Source: Dalbergia cochinchinensis
Lineage: Eukaryota > Streptophyta > Magnoliopsida > Fabales > Fabaceae
NCBI GenBank assembly: GCA_031216125.1
Contig: CM062376.1
Location: 49,728,393 to 49,792,392, forward strand
Reading direction: 5' to 3'
DNA: 64,000 bases
Below, one piece after another: positions 36,201 through 47,312 of this stretch. The notes under the pieces are model-generated. The model saw only the letters and a list, made by a program, of their open reading frames with translations. It was not told where the DNA came from and searched no databases. The translations under genes and the position numbers were made by a program. Every line of letters starts with the position of its first letter. Within the stretch, counting starts at the first letter, position 1.

Positions 36201-39200
36201 TATTTTTAACTTACAAATAGGATTACCTCATTGTATTACAATCACAACACAATATATCAAATATAGTTTCATATCATTGAGTCTCTATTCTCTTTCTTTT
36301 CTTCCTCCACGATCTAAAACCCTCAATTTCAACACCTTATAATTCCTTTATAAAGTGTCATAATATGCATTCCCCACTATATTCAAGGATTCTTCAATTG
36401 AATAGAAGTGTATCTTTCAAAGTCTTTGCAATATCACTTTCATTTCTTAAAAAATGAAGAAGTAGCTCAAAGTTTTGGTGCCAAAATAATTGTGTGTCAC
36501 AAATTATGCTAGAATTTTAAGTTTGCAACTCATGGAAGGGTGATAAACAAGAATCAAACTCTGATGATTTCTCCAAACAAGGACTACAAAAAGAGAGGTA
36601 AGGTTAGTGCCCATCTGAAAAGGACAACATATTAGAAACTAGAGGGAGTCAAACTATTGTTCCAGATTGTTTCTTTTTTTGTTCTATTCATATATTGATT
36701 TTGAAATCAACTCTTCCCAAAAAACCTCAAAAACAGTTCTGAAGTTTTTCCTCTTTTTTGGATAAAAGAAGAATTTTATTGAGATGAAGAAGTTAGGGGA
36801 CATAATGACTGTTTGGATAATTTGAGTTTTCTTGTTTTTATAGTGTGGTGTTATAATAATAATAAAAAAGCATGTTGCAACTGTTCCTTTTGTTTTGACA
36901 TTAAGAGCAGAAACATTTATTCAAACAGGCTTTTTAATTTCAGAAAGCACAAAATTGTTTCTGAAAGCTGAAATTGAACAGGATACTATGCTATTCTCCA
37001 AAGTCCAACCTAGGATGGAGTTCTACACCATTGTGGAGTCTTAGGTCTAAGGCTAGACTACTTCAGTTCAAAGTTAGGGAAAAAAGAAAAAAGGAAGCCT
37101 CAGCAAGTTCCATATAATCATTTCATGCCCAAAAAATCAATTGGTTGCTACAATTTCTTCATACATGTAATGAAACTAGAGAAAGACGTCCGTTCTAACA
37201 AGACATCGATTATTTCAGTTTGTCTAACCTTGGATTGAAATTGGCCACCAAAAATGTGTTGAATAAGAGTGGTCTCCTGAAGCTTAGGAGGGACAGCTTT
37301 TTCTCCACCAAATTCATCAAGGCAAACAGATTGCATAGCATCAATGGAAAACCTAAAAGTGGTATCAAAGTGAAAAAAAAAATAAAAAAATTCATAACTT
37401 CCCAAATGAAATATGAGATAGACATCCTTCTAAAGCAGCAAATGTAAGTCAGTGAAATGACAATGTTGGAAGAAAAAACAAACCTCATGAACTCGTGAGC
37501 ATCTTCTTGTCTTCCAGAACCCAAAGTACCACCAATATTAGACAAACGAGAAAGAATGCCCGTTGGAGAGAACGGTTGTGAAGTTTGCTTCATTCTTTCA
37601 ACATGACTTTCAAATTCACATAGAAAGCACCAATCATTAGAACTACCTGAAAAGCCACATTAAGAAACATAAGAATGCAGGAATAATTGACATCCAGCAA
37701 GAACCAAAAGATCTGAATAATGACATTACATTCTCTGCGGTGGCCCTTCTCCAACAAGTAGGCAACAAGTGGCCTTGTGAATGACAGACACTGAAGAACT
37801 ACATTTGCAAAGCAACTACAAAGATTTACAATGAATGTAAATTTCTACCCGAATCCTCAAATTGCAATTTATCAATGATAGCATAACAAAGCTAAAGTTT
37901 GGTCGTGACGAGCACATACCTGTTTCCACAATTCAAGAGTCCACAAGGAGGAAATCCTGGCTTTTCCCAGTTAAAAAATTTAACAAATTCATCATAAGGA
38001 AAAAGAACCTGAAAACCACACAAGAACGAGTTAAGGTGTGCGAGGGAGAAAATGCTTAAGATTTAATACACCCACTGTTTTGTAAAATAATGAGAATGCT
38101 AAAAGAATATCTAGTGGTTAGTGCTTAGCCACAAGTAGCTTTAAGTTTTGTAAACTGAAAATCATAACACTCTTAAGGAAAAGAAAATGTAAGATAGTCA
38201 AGTAAAGTAATCTTTTCTTTCTCTAGCCTTGGCATTTCTTCACTAATGCATGTGCTTTTCAGCATCTCTTGCCTCAAGGTCCTAGGGTAGGCAAAGCATA
38301 ATGTAAATTTGCCAATAATTATATAAAAGAAAATTACATCTTTAGGCTGCTTGACTGGCCTGGAAGTTCCAAAACCCGGTATTAGTGCAATTGAAGATAT
38401 ACTTTTACCCCCAGCTGCAGAAGGCTTCAGCACACAATTAGTTGCCCCGTTTGCTGCACTTGTGCCATGAAAATCCTTGCATTTTGCCTTATGGCCAGAT
38501 TTCCAATGTGACTGTTGGCATTCTTGTGAGCTGTAAAGATTGGCACGTGTGCGTGCACGCATGGACATGCAAAATAACCAGATTCAGTTTTTGCCCCAAT
38601 TTTAAGAAATAAATACAGTCACTCGCATTATGAAACTGTATTAAGAAAATATACGTTCATCAATTTCATCACTAAACCCCAAATTCGCAGCACAAAACCA
38701 TCCTAACAGATGAAACCGAAACCCAACTAATAATGACAACTATCACATTGACAACCAAAAAGAAAAAGGTCGAAGCAGCTAATTAACCAAAGTCCAAAAG
38801 TAACGCAGGTAGAAACCCCAAATACTTACAGCAACACGCAATACAGCCAAAATACCCCGGAACTGGATGGCGATCGCATTGATAACAAAAACAAACAGAA
38901 ATAGCAACGTAACACTAAAATCCAAAACAGTAAGGATAAAAAAACAAAAAAAAAAAACAAATTGAGCTTTATTATAATTTTTTTTTTTTTACACGAATTT
39001 CAGATCCTCCCAGTAGAAAAGTCATGAAAATTGAGAGATTTGATTGGATAACAATACTAATAATAATACAAACCAGTATCGGACGGCTTTGCAGCGCGAG
39101 CACTTCTTGGTGGCGTGTTCGCCGCACTCTGCGCACAAGGGGTTCCCATTGCCATTAGCAAGAATGCCCGGCATTGTTTCGTGATTGGAATTGTTGTTGT

Positions 39201-39354
39201 TGTTGTTATCAGGTTCAAGTTTGGCGTGCACCTCAAAGTACCTTGATGCAGTGTTCTTGAGAAGGGTGTGAAACCCAACAGCCACAACCAGCGCCGAGAA
39301 TAGCAACTGCAGGAACCACTTCAGATCCCACCGCACCTCTCCCTCCACGAGCAT
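30293..39354 (-). CDS. MYND-type ubiquitin-specific protease (UBP18/19-like), 11 exons
   Basis: Minus-strand exons are 39354-39074, 38530-38338, 38008-37920, 37815-37730, 37646-37484, 37352-37229, 34400-34243, 33393-33309, 33039-32827, 32738-32677 and 31016-30293. All have GT-AG borders and matching phases, giving 725 residues. The N-terminus has a membrane segment (about 14-33, FLQLLFSALVVAVGFHTLL). An MYND zinc finger follows at 74-111 (CAECGEHATKKCSRC, then YCSQECQQSHWKSGHKAKC). The USP fold has its Cys box with catalytic C189 (GLLNCGNSCF) and His box with H445 (FFGHYICYI), plus D461/D462. The last 240 residues are a hydrophilic Ser/Glu-rich tail. It removes ubiquitin from proteins, probably at a membrane. 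Arabidopsis UBP18 and UBP19 share the N-terminal anchor plus MYND design. Introns 6 and 10 hold transposons. Confidence 0.92.
31449..32287. mobile_element. Inverted-repeat DNA transposon in UBP intron 10
   Basis: The ends are imperfect inverted repeats: tagtcaattgtgtggatagc at the left, and tagtcaataatgcgctatag as the reverse complement of the right end. Both continue into GC-rich blocks (gcagcgcggagcgg against gcagcatagcggagtgg). Subterminal motifs of the type atagcgg and cgctatag are repeated near the left end, followed by a TA run at 31531-31546. The element is about 840 bp with no transposase; an ORF at 31863-32234 is low-complexity Lys/Arg/Glu. The pattern suggests hAT or MULE; no clear target duplication was found. 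Confidence 0.6.
32616..32642. repeat. (AG)n microsatellite in UBP intron 10
   Basis: A perfect AG run of about 26 bp, close to exon 10 of the UBP gene. Confidence 0.9.
34707..34954 (+). repeat. 5' LTR of the intron-6 element
   Basis: A 248-bp direct repeat of 36086-36334 with terminal TG..CA. The copies differ at only a handful of positions, suggesting fairly recent insertion. Confidence 0.88.
35992..36125 (+). repeat. 67-bp tandem duplication spanning polypurine tract and LTR start
   Basis: The unit cttagtaagcttta...ctccatta occurs at 35992-36058 and again at 36059-36125. The first copy has changes such as gaggaggagta in place of gagggggagtg. The duplication covers the polypurine tract and about the first 40 bp of the LTR. 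Confidence 0.85.
36086..36334 (+). repeat. 3' LTR of the intron-6 element
   Basis: A 249-bp direct repeat of 34707-34954. Its first 40 bp also appear, with the preceding polypurine tract, in an extra tandem copy at 35992-36058. Confidence 0.88.
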
Positions 39355-40360
39355 CTAGGGTTTTTCATCGATTCTACTATATGTGTCTAAATTTTTCTGT
39401 TTGTTACTATTATATCGTCGTGAATTTCTCAACAAACTATAATGTAGGGGTTTCCTCTTCTTTCTATCTTCACTCCAATAGTGATGTATTGGTGATCAGT
39501 GGCAGCTTGTTCGCTTTTCAACAGTGTTCTATTATGCTGAGAAATTTTAATTAAATGCTGGGTTACAAAAATAAACTACGTATTATTATGAAAGCTTTTG
39601 ATTTAAAGTATATATTTAAGTCGTATGTAAAAAGTGTAAACCTTTTTAATCTATTTAGAAATAAAAATTAATCACCTTTTGTTAATTTAATCAATATTTC
39701 ATTTTGAATACCAATTTTGATCCAATCATACGTCATATTAGTATTTTACACTGTCACAGTGAGTTCATTACTTATATAAAATATAATGATAAAACATATA
39801 TTAAGGATAATATATAAAAATATATATCTAGAAATAGAAATAAAATAGTAATATATTTTATTGAGTTTCGTTAAAAAATATTAACATTTATGTCACTCAA
39901 AAGAAGGTTTAATTTATAACTACAATCATTTATAATTCCATGGAAAGCTATAAAAAGTTGACAGATTTAGAGAAATAAAGAAAAACCTAATACAAAAAAA
40001 ATATAAATAAAAGTTCACTTTGATACGTAGAATTGTACGTGTAATTCACTATAACTCTTAAAATTAAAAAAGTATCACTTTAATACTTGAAATTCTAAAA
40101 AGTAATTTAACTTTTCGTGATTTTATTTAATCTTCAAAAACAGTAATATAATGATTAGTTTGAATAACTTTTTGAAATTTCAGTAACTAAAATGATATTT
40201 TTTTAATTTTACGGATTAAAGTGAATCACGCTTATAATTTCAGAAATCAAAATAGATCTTTACTAAAAAAAAAGGGATAAAACATATAACAAAACGATAA
40301 AATATTAGCAACAAGGTCATCACTACTACACATTATATTTTGGTAAAAAAAAAAAATAGA
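39355..40360. other. Upstream region of UBP gene and AT-rich intergenic DNA
   Basis: The first 150-200 bp presumably hold the UBP 5' UTR and promoter. The remainder is AT-rich, with inverted fragments such as taaaattaaaaaagtatcactttaat against aatgatatttttttaattttacgg at 40060-40215, probably an old MITE. No gene is seen. Confidence 0.45.
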
Positions 40361-40362
40361 CA

Positions 40363-41578
40363 GGCTGTTTGGCAAATATTTTTAAAAGTTGTTATCACTT
40401 TAAAAAACAAAAAATGAAAAAACTTGTTTGATTGAAAGATTTCTCACCTTACATTTTAAAAATTCAAAAACAAAACACCGATTTAAAAAATAGAAAACAG
40501 GAAACAATTTTGAGTTGTTTTTCAATTTTGTTGTTTTAAAATGAGTGAAAAACACGGTGGCATCATTGTAAATAAGTCGAACTGCTGTTCTCTGCCATTC
40601 TTCGACTCCTGCAAGAGACTTCTGTGTTATTTTTTGTTGGACTTTTCTCACACAATCCATCCATTTCACCCTTCAACCAGTAAGAGATTGTTTCGAATTC
40701 TGAGGAAGATAACTCAAATGATATCGAAAATATTGAACTTGTGCCAACCCCAATGCACATGAATGGAACCGTTACCCAAGCAAAGGAAACCCAAGAAGAG
40801 AAAGATACTAATGATGCTGCTAGTGCTACTCACTCAGCCACATCAGCAAAATAAGCCATCGGAGAGTGAATGCCATGACAAATTGTCAACATCTGAGAAC
40901 TCTGATGTTAGATCACAACCCTGAATGCTCAGATTGGTTCTTTTCTTTATTTTATGTTATTGTTAGACTAGATGTAAAATTTTCATTTTAACTATAGGGT
41001 GATTATTCCAATTATACTCTCCTTAATATCTTTTTATTTTTATACATTCTTTTTGTTGATTTGTGTTTACCATTATAGATGGAAAATGAAAAAAAATAGT
41101 CTTTGCTTACCCTCATGACAACGCAATAAGATTGATTGATGAAGCTGCAAGAGAAATGATAAGTTATCGTGATCAAATTACAAATTGGACGTGGTTACAA
41201 GAAAATCATGTATAGCTTATAAATGGACTTATAAATATAAATTGACATCAAGTTGTATAAAGACTACTTTTAGAATAGAAATTTGTATTAAGATTTTATT
41301 TATTAAGTATGTATAAAAAATATTATTTATAAAAAATAATAGTTAAAATTTGTCATTTATAGTAATACAATTTGCCAAACAGTTTTTTGTTTTATTAATT
41401 TTAAAAGTTATTTTTTAAAAAAATTATTTAAACTGGTTTTTTGTTTTTCACCATTATAAAACCGTTTTTAAAGTTAAATTGCCAAACAGGTTTTTTTATT
41501 TTTTTAAGTAAACTTAAAATTATTTTATAAAACTGTTTTAAAAAATTTTAAGAATAAAAATGCTTCCAAACAAGCCCA
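40363..41578. mobile_element. Inverted-repeat DNA transposon relic
   Basis: The left end (caggctgtttggcaaatatt) and the reverse complement of the right end (gggcttgtttggaagcattt) match imperfectly. Internal copies of ttgccaaacag (near 41370 and 41480) show repeated or nested ends. The interior (40530-41220) is less AT-rich and holds broken coding-like pieces; a fragment near 41135-41215 reads REMISYRDQITNWTW and might be a transposase remnant of the PIF/Harbinger kind. That identification is weak. Confidence 0.45.
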
Positions 41579-42982
41579 GAGTAGCTATAGTTACTCATTT
41601 TTTTATAAATGCACTTCTCGATGTTTAAATTTACCCCTTAGGACGATTAAGGTGCTTACCAATTAATGGTTCACCGCTATAAATTACTGCTTGATAAGTT
41701 GATTAGCTGGTAAGCAACTACAAATTCAAGTATAAAATAGTTTTCAATATTTGTAACACAAGCGCCACTACTTTACAAATCGTTACATTTTTATCTGTAA
41801 ATTTTTTTTCCGTGAAGTATATAACAATATAAGTAATAATTATAAACAAGATGATTGTGATAAATTTCCGAGTTAGTAGTTGGCGCACACAATTCGCAAG
41901 CCATGCAAGTTGGAATTTTGTGGAATAAGATAACAAACCAACACACACATTCTGTTCATTGGGCCATTTATTGCTGTAACCTCTCCAAACCAATCAACCA
42001 ATGACACAAAAAGAGTCCAGACCAAAAAAAGCACTAGAAGAAAGAGTGAACTCCCAAAATGGTTCCTATTTAGACCAAAAAGACGAGGGGTTCGTATTAG
42101 TCCCCAAGAGAAAAAAGAAAATTAACAATTTCATCCCTAACCTTTTTAAATATTGGATAGTTTTATCTAGACTCAGATACTAATCGATCCGGCCTATTTA
42201 AATTTCTATCCACGATGTGACTAACATTAAACGAAATGACCAGACTCTGGCCCGCTTGATATATTGGGACTCAAAGATTTTACCCTGCTCAAGGCCCGCT
42301 CGCTTAGGCCCGCAACCACTCGCTTAGGCTTCAAGAATCGCTCGCTTAGGCCTGCAAGTCCGCAGACCGGTCCACATTGTTGGCCCAACAAGAAGTCCGC
42401 ACACTAAATCGCCAACCGGTCTGCGGACCAACTTTTTTTTTCTTTCATTTTTTTAAAATTTTTTTAACACCCTATATTATATATTTATATTTATACAATA
42501 TATTTTACATCACTAAAAATATACATACACATTTTTCTTTATAGTATCCAATTTAAATTTTAAACAAATAATAGTACTAATTACTACAAATAGTAAAATC
42601 CAAATGTTAATTTTTTCAAAATAATAACATACAAATTACAAACTAATCAAATATGTATAACTCCTCTAATTATAAAAAATATTGAAACCATTAAAGAATA
42701 TAAATTAACAATTAGTAACTATCAAACACGAAACATAAGTAAATCAAATACTAAATACAAATACAAAAAATAGTAAAATAAATCAACTCACCAAAAATAA
42801 AAGTCTTAACACATCAAATTTAAATTATTACAAAGTCCATCCATTACTATCAAGCACATAAATAAAGTTCACCCATAAAAATATAATGTCCTTGCAAAGT
42901 CCATTTATAAGAAATATAAGGTAAAAAACACAAATGTTTCCAAAGTCCACTAAAGTCTAAAACCATTACAAATCATTTTTCT

Positions 42983-45268
42983 TTATTCAATGACACCACC
43001 TGAAGCACCACTAGGTGCTTTTGAATTAGTGCCTTCTTCATCTGAACTTGAATCTCCTTCTTGCTCTACAACTCACAACACAGACAATACAAAATAATTA
43101 CCATCAAATTTATTCAAAATATTACAATAGGAAAAGGACTAGAATTGAAAATATATTATTTACCTTGCACATCAAAGCCAAGCAACCAATTTCTAGTACA
43201 TATCAAAGCTTGCACATTTTTGGAAAGAAGAGAACTTCTATATTTGTTGAGAACACGAGAACTAATACTAAATGCAGATTCAGATGCCACAGTTGTTACA
43301 GGAATGCTCAAAATATCACAAGTCATCAATGTTAAATCTGGAAATCGATGTCTATTGTCCTTCCAGTAATGCAATATGTCAAGATTTTGATGAGATTGAA
43401 ACTCCATTTTTTGCTCATCCAAATAAATATCCAATTGTGACTTTCCAACTTCAGTAATATTTTGATTCTCATATTCAATATACTCCTATATCATTTTCAA
43501 ATTATAACAATAATTAGAATTCTAATAATTAAACACAAAAATGAAAACATAACAAGTAAAAAATAGAAACTTACATCCATATCAATCCATAGTGAAATTG
43601 ATGGATCTCTAATAAAATTTCCACTTGTTGCTTGATTATCATGAGGCTGGCTACTTTGAACTTGAGAATTACTTGACTCTCCAAGAGACATTTGAACATA
43701 CTAATTAAAAAGGGTGGCCAATTTATCTTTCACAGAACTCAACTTTTCTTGACAAGCTATTGGGTCAAGACCAAGCTTTCGATAGCAAAACTCCAAAAAT
43801 GTGAACTTCATGCGAGGATCAAGAACAGATCCAAGTGCAAGCACGATACTATAATCACTCCAATACTTGTCAAACTTCACTTTCATCCTAGAAGCCATAT
43901 CCCTAATGATTACATCCTCATTACTCACATTTTGAATGAGCAAACATTCAATCCTCCATACTTGTTTGAAATATAGATTTGATGTTGGATAGGATGATCC
44001 AGATATCAAGTTAGTGATCACATAAAAGGGACGCAAAAATTCACATATTTTTCCAGCTCTTATCCATTCTTCCTCAAAAGGGTAATGCTTATAATTTGGT
44101 TCATTCAAAGCATATTGCCAAAAAGAATGCCGATATGGAAGTGCACTTTCAAGCATAAAAAAAGTGGAGTTCCACCTAGTAGAGACATCTAAACGCAAGC
44201 CAACACTAGCACCACCATATTTTTTTATAATTTCTTTGAAAGCATTCATTCTTACCTCTGATCCCTTGACAAACTTGATACTTTCTCTAATTTTATGTAA
44301 AGCAGCACTAGTAACTTTCAAACCCTCTTGAACAATTAAGTTTAAAATATGAGCATAACATCGAATGTGAAAAAACTCACCACCACATAACAAACCGTTA
44401 GCATATCACGAAGCCTATCTTTCAGCACTTCTTGCATATTGTCATTAGAACTAGCATTGTCTAAAGTTAATGAAAAAACTTTTCCATCAATACCCCACTC
44501 TTGCAAAAAATTTAACACAACCTTAGATAATTCACGTCCAGTGTAAGGAGGGGGCATATGAGAGAAATTAAGAATTTTGCTATTAAGCTTCCAATTCTGA
44601 TCAACAAAATGAGCTGTCAATATGATATAGCCCTCAGTTGTACAAGAAGTCCAAACATCAGAAGTCAAGCATACCCTACTTGGAATGTGAGACAAAACCT
44701 CCTTCAACTTCTTCTTCTCACTCTCGTACATATTAATCACATCCAAAGTTACCATACGCCTAGAGTAAACCTTAACTTCAGGATTTAGATAGTTCAACAA
44801 CTCCTTAACCCTCCTATATTCAACAAAATTAAACGAAAGGTCATGCTCTATGATACACATAGCAACCATATCACACACAAGTTTGTTATCAACCTTTCTA
44901 GATCTTAGTTTTCCACCTTGATCAAGTATTAATTTCCCAACCTCACTATCTGCAAACCTAGGTATTTTCTCACATTTATTCAAATGACGCAACAATGTTG
45001 AAGTTCCATACCTAGTACCACCGCTAACATATGCATTCCCACAAGCTTTGCATTGTGCTCTCTCTTTCCCATCCTCACCAACCCCAATTTTATCAAAACG
45101 TTGCCAAACACTAGATGTTTGACTTCTAGCCCTCTTATTTGGAATGAGTGCTTCAGATTCAACACGGAGGGAAGATAGACTATCATCACCAGTACCAGTC
45201 CCACTACTAACACCAGCATCAACATATTGATCAAAATTATTGCGACTTGCTTCAAGATGAACTCGCAT
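42983..45268 (-). pseudogene. hAT family transposase, disrupted by one frameshift and one stop
   Basis: Minus-strand exons are 45268-43575, 43485-43164 and 43065-42983, with GT-AG borders and matching phases. From the N-terminus there is a BED zinc finger (CKACGNAYVSGG, then TSTLLRHLNKCEKIP), the catalytic core with TSDVWTS and LTLDNASSNDN, the helical insertion (DVSTRWNSTFFML), and the C-terminal hAT dimerisation motif (VASESAFSISSRVLNKYRSS). The reading frame shifts by one base near 44400, between the LRDMLT and LCGGEFFHIRCYAHI segments. There is also an in-frame TAG at 43701-43703. Elsewhere it is intact, so the damage looks recent. The enzyme would bind the element ends and cut and move it. 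Confidence 0.9.
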
Positions 45269-45854
45269 TTGACTTTGTCACATTCATATTTAATTTTCAA
45301 TCTAAATCACACCACACAATCACAACAAAATATTTTAAATTTCAATCTACAAATTTTAAAAACAAATAAACAATTCAAAATTGATTCTCAATTCAGCAAA
45401 ACAAAGTATATTTTTTTTTAAAAAAAAAAACACAATACAAAAACAGTATTACTTTATACTCACAGAGAAATAGGTGAATGTAGCTCTCCTGTTGTATTCA
45501 AAATAGGAATTGGTTGCAGCTCGATTGGCTTCTGTTTCAGAAACTAAGAACATTATCTATAGAACATAAAGATAAATATGATAGCAGAAAATAATAGAAG
45601 CTCCAAACCAAACAATTTCAAGGAAGAAAAAGTATAATGGAAGATCTAAACCAGACAAATTCAAGGAAGAAAAAGGCTATGCCAACATCAATTTTGGATT
45701 AAAAAAAACATTATTTTACAACTAATATGACTTAGATTATTACCTCAAGAACTCCTCATGTTGAACACTTTAAAACTCCAAGTGATGCAAGTGGTAACCG
45801 GCAGGGGTGGCGGAAGTTCCCTGGAGGCAGCCCGCGAGATCCGTGGGTGGCAGA

Positions 45855-46075
45855 TCTGAGACGTGGAGGTCACAGTTCACGGAGCTGTTTGAGATCGAAG
45901 ACGTGGAGGTCGCAGGTGGCAAATCGGAGACGTGGAGGTCTTGGTTTACAGAGTCGTTGGAGATCGAAGACGTGGAGGGTCGCAGGTGGCAGATCGAAGA
46001 AGTGGAGGTCGCAGTTCGCAGAGCCGTTTGAGATCGAAGACGTGGAGGGTCACAGGTGGCAGATCGGAGACAGCG
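45855..46075. repeat. Minisatellite of about 69-70 bp units in the hAT 5' region
   Basis: The core acgtggaggt recurs at 45861, 45901, 45930, 45970, 46000 (aagtggaggt) and 46040 (acgtggaggg), with spacing alternating about 40 and 29-30 bp. This gives a compound period of 69-70 bp and about three copies. It includes gagatcgaagacgtggaggt and gcaggtggca. It lies upstream of the transposase ATG, inside the hAT element. Open frames through it (45807-46125) encode only the repeat and are not taken as genes. Confidence 0.85.
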
Positions 46076-47312
46076 AGGTAGTCAGCAACGACCCGCGAAG
46101 CTCCAAGGCGAATGTGTGTCAGTGAGTGACCGAGCGCCGCCGTGACCATGAGTTCGTGACCATGGCCGTGAAGAAGAAGAGTGAAGAGTAAAGTCTGAAG
46201 ACCCCCCGCCGCCGTGAGTATTTCAGAGAGTGAGTTTTGAGATTGAAGAATGAAGTCCCCAAGTCCCAACCTTAGTGGCTTAGTGACAGTGTTGTAGTAG
46301 GCATGGCCGCATAGGCCACTAAATTTTTGGCTTGTGCTGACTGGTTGAGCACTCTTGGGCTTAGGTTGAATGCTGGACTGAAAAAAAATTGAAGCATTTT
46401 ATGCGGGTTAAGCGGGCGACCAAGAATCAAATGGGCAGGCCGTTTAGCCCACGGGTTAAACGGAGCGGGCTAGAAAAGTCCACGGCCTAGCGAGTTAAAA
46501 ATTTTCTGGTCCATTTTTGCGCGGGTTGCGAGTTAAATGGGTTGGTCCGCGGACCGCGACCCGTATACCCAGCTCTAGTTTTATCCTTCCATAAAATCTC
46601 TAGTGATAGACTCTTATATATCTATATAAGCTATGAAAAGTTGCAAGTTCAATTCTTATTACTACCCTCTATCCCTTGATATCTTAAAAAAAAGAAAAAA
46701 AAACTTATTGTAATGCCTCTATCATGTTATTCTATAGTCTTAATTACTTCAAGTAATGAAAACAACATCATTTTCTAGTCTCATCCTACTACTTAAAAGT
46801 CACATTTTATTCACAAATTTCACTATAAATACACTCTAAACCCAAAAAAGACTAGTTTTACTAATGGGAATGACTAGAATGATAAAATAGAGAATGACGA
46901 TGCAATATTAACTTCATAACAAGACCGCATCATAGTATTTCATATAGAAACTTTATGGGGGAACTAGGTTCTATTACCTTGTAAAAGGTTAGGACCAAAT
47001 TGTAGGTTTCTTTTGTTTTTTCTTTAAGGACTAATTTGTCTAACATAAAAATTGATAGGAACCATTTTAAGTTTACCAAAACAGAAAAAGTAGCTAGTGA
47101 ACCTAGAGCATGTCATGGAAAGAGACAAAATCTGTGTTTGTAAGCTCTACACTTCAAGAAAATAAATTATTACTTTCAAAGATGAATATCTTTTTTTTTT
47201 TTTTTCTGATATCCATTGGTCAAAGGCAAACGATCAAGAAGGTTTTTTTGGAACCTCTTCATTGTTCAGACCGAAAAAACACATTAGACAAAAAAGATTA
47301 TTTAATTATTTT

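Larger units (their letters stand above)
34707..36334 (+). mobile_element. Non-autonomous LTR retrotransposon in UBP intron 6
   Basis: Two near-identical LTRs (34707-34954, 248 bp; 36086-36334, 249 bp) start TGTTAGAAATAAGG and end CTCAATTTCAACA. Right after the first LTR is a primer site tgatatcaaagc, a degenerate match to the tRNA-Met type used by many copia-like elements. Just before the second is a polypurine tract ttgagggggag. Flanks tctta (34702-34706) and cctta (36335-36339) differ at one base and are a likely 5-bp target duplication. The 1.13-kb core has no gag or pol and only short ORFs, so it depends on a partner element. It lies antisense to the UBP gene. Confidence 0.88.
42168..46577 (-). 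mobile_element. hAT (Ac-like) transposon with near-complete transposase
   Basis: The element is bounded by a perfect 8-bp direct repeat GTTTTATC (42160-42167 and 46578-46585), the hAT target duplication length. The ends are short imperfect inverted repeats: TAGACTCAGATAC at the left and TAGAGCTGGGTATAC as the reverse complement of the right end. Subterminal areas hold repeated GC-rich motifs: three copies of ctcgcttaggc at 42298-42355, and ggttaagcgggc and gttaaacggagcggg at the other end. It is 4410 bp and encodes a transposase on the minus strand plus a tandem repeat region upstream of it. Both frameshift and stop are present, so it is probably not autonomous now. Confidence 0.93.
42050..47080. 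mobile_element. Older inverted-repeat element interrupted by hAT
   Basis: About 115 bp left of the hAT insertion (ccaaaatggttcctatttag, ccctaacctttt) is inversely repeated to the right at about 46960-47080 (reverse complement aacttaaaatggttcctatc, cctaacctttt). Without the 4.4-kb hAT element it would be about 0.6 kb. It has no coding capacity. Exact ends and target duplication were not resolved. Confidence 0.6.

Noticed and set aside
37210..37593. 127-codon continuous ORF in the UBP gene
   Set aside because: It reads through an intron. The family match requires splicing at 37484 and 37352.
45807..46125. Overlapping ORFs of 74 and 92 codons
   Set aside because: They only translate the 69-bp minisatellite in two frames; open frames are expected in such a repeat.
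42240..46577. Left hAT border at cagactctggcccgc (42240)
   Set aside because: No target duplication fits there. The border at 42168 gives an exact 8-bp duplication and a better inverted repeat.
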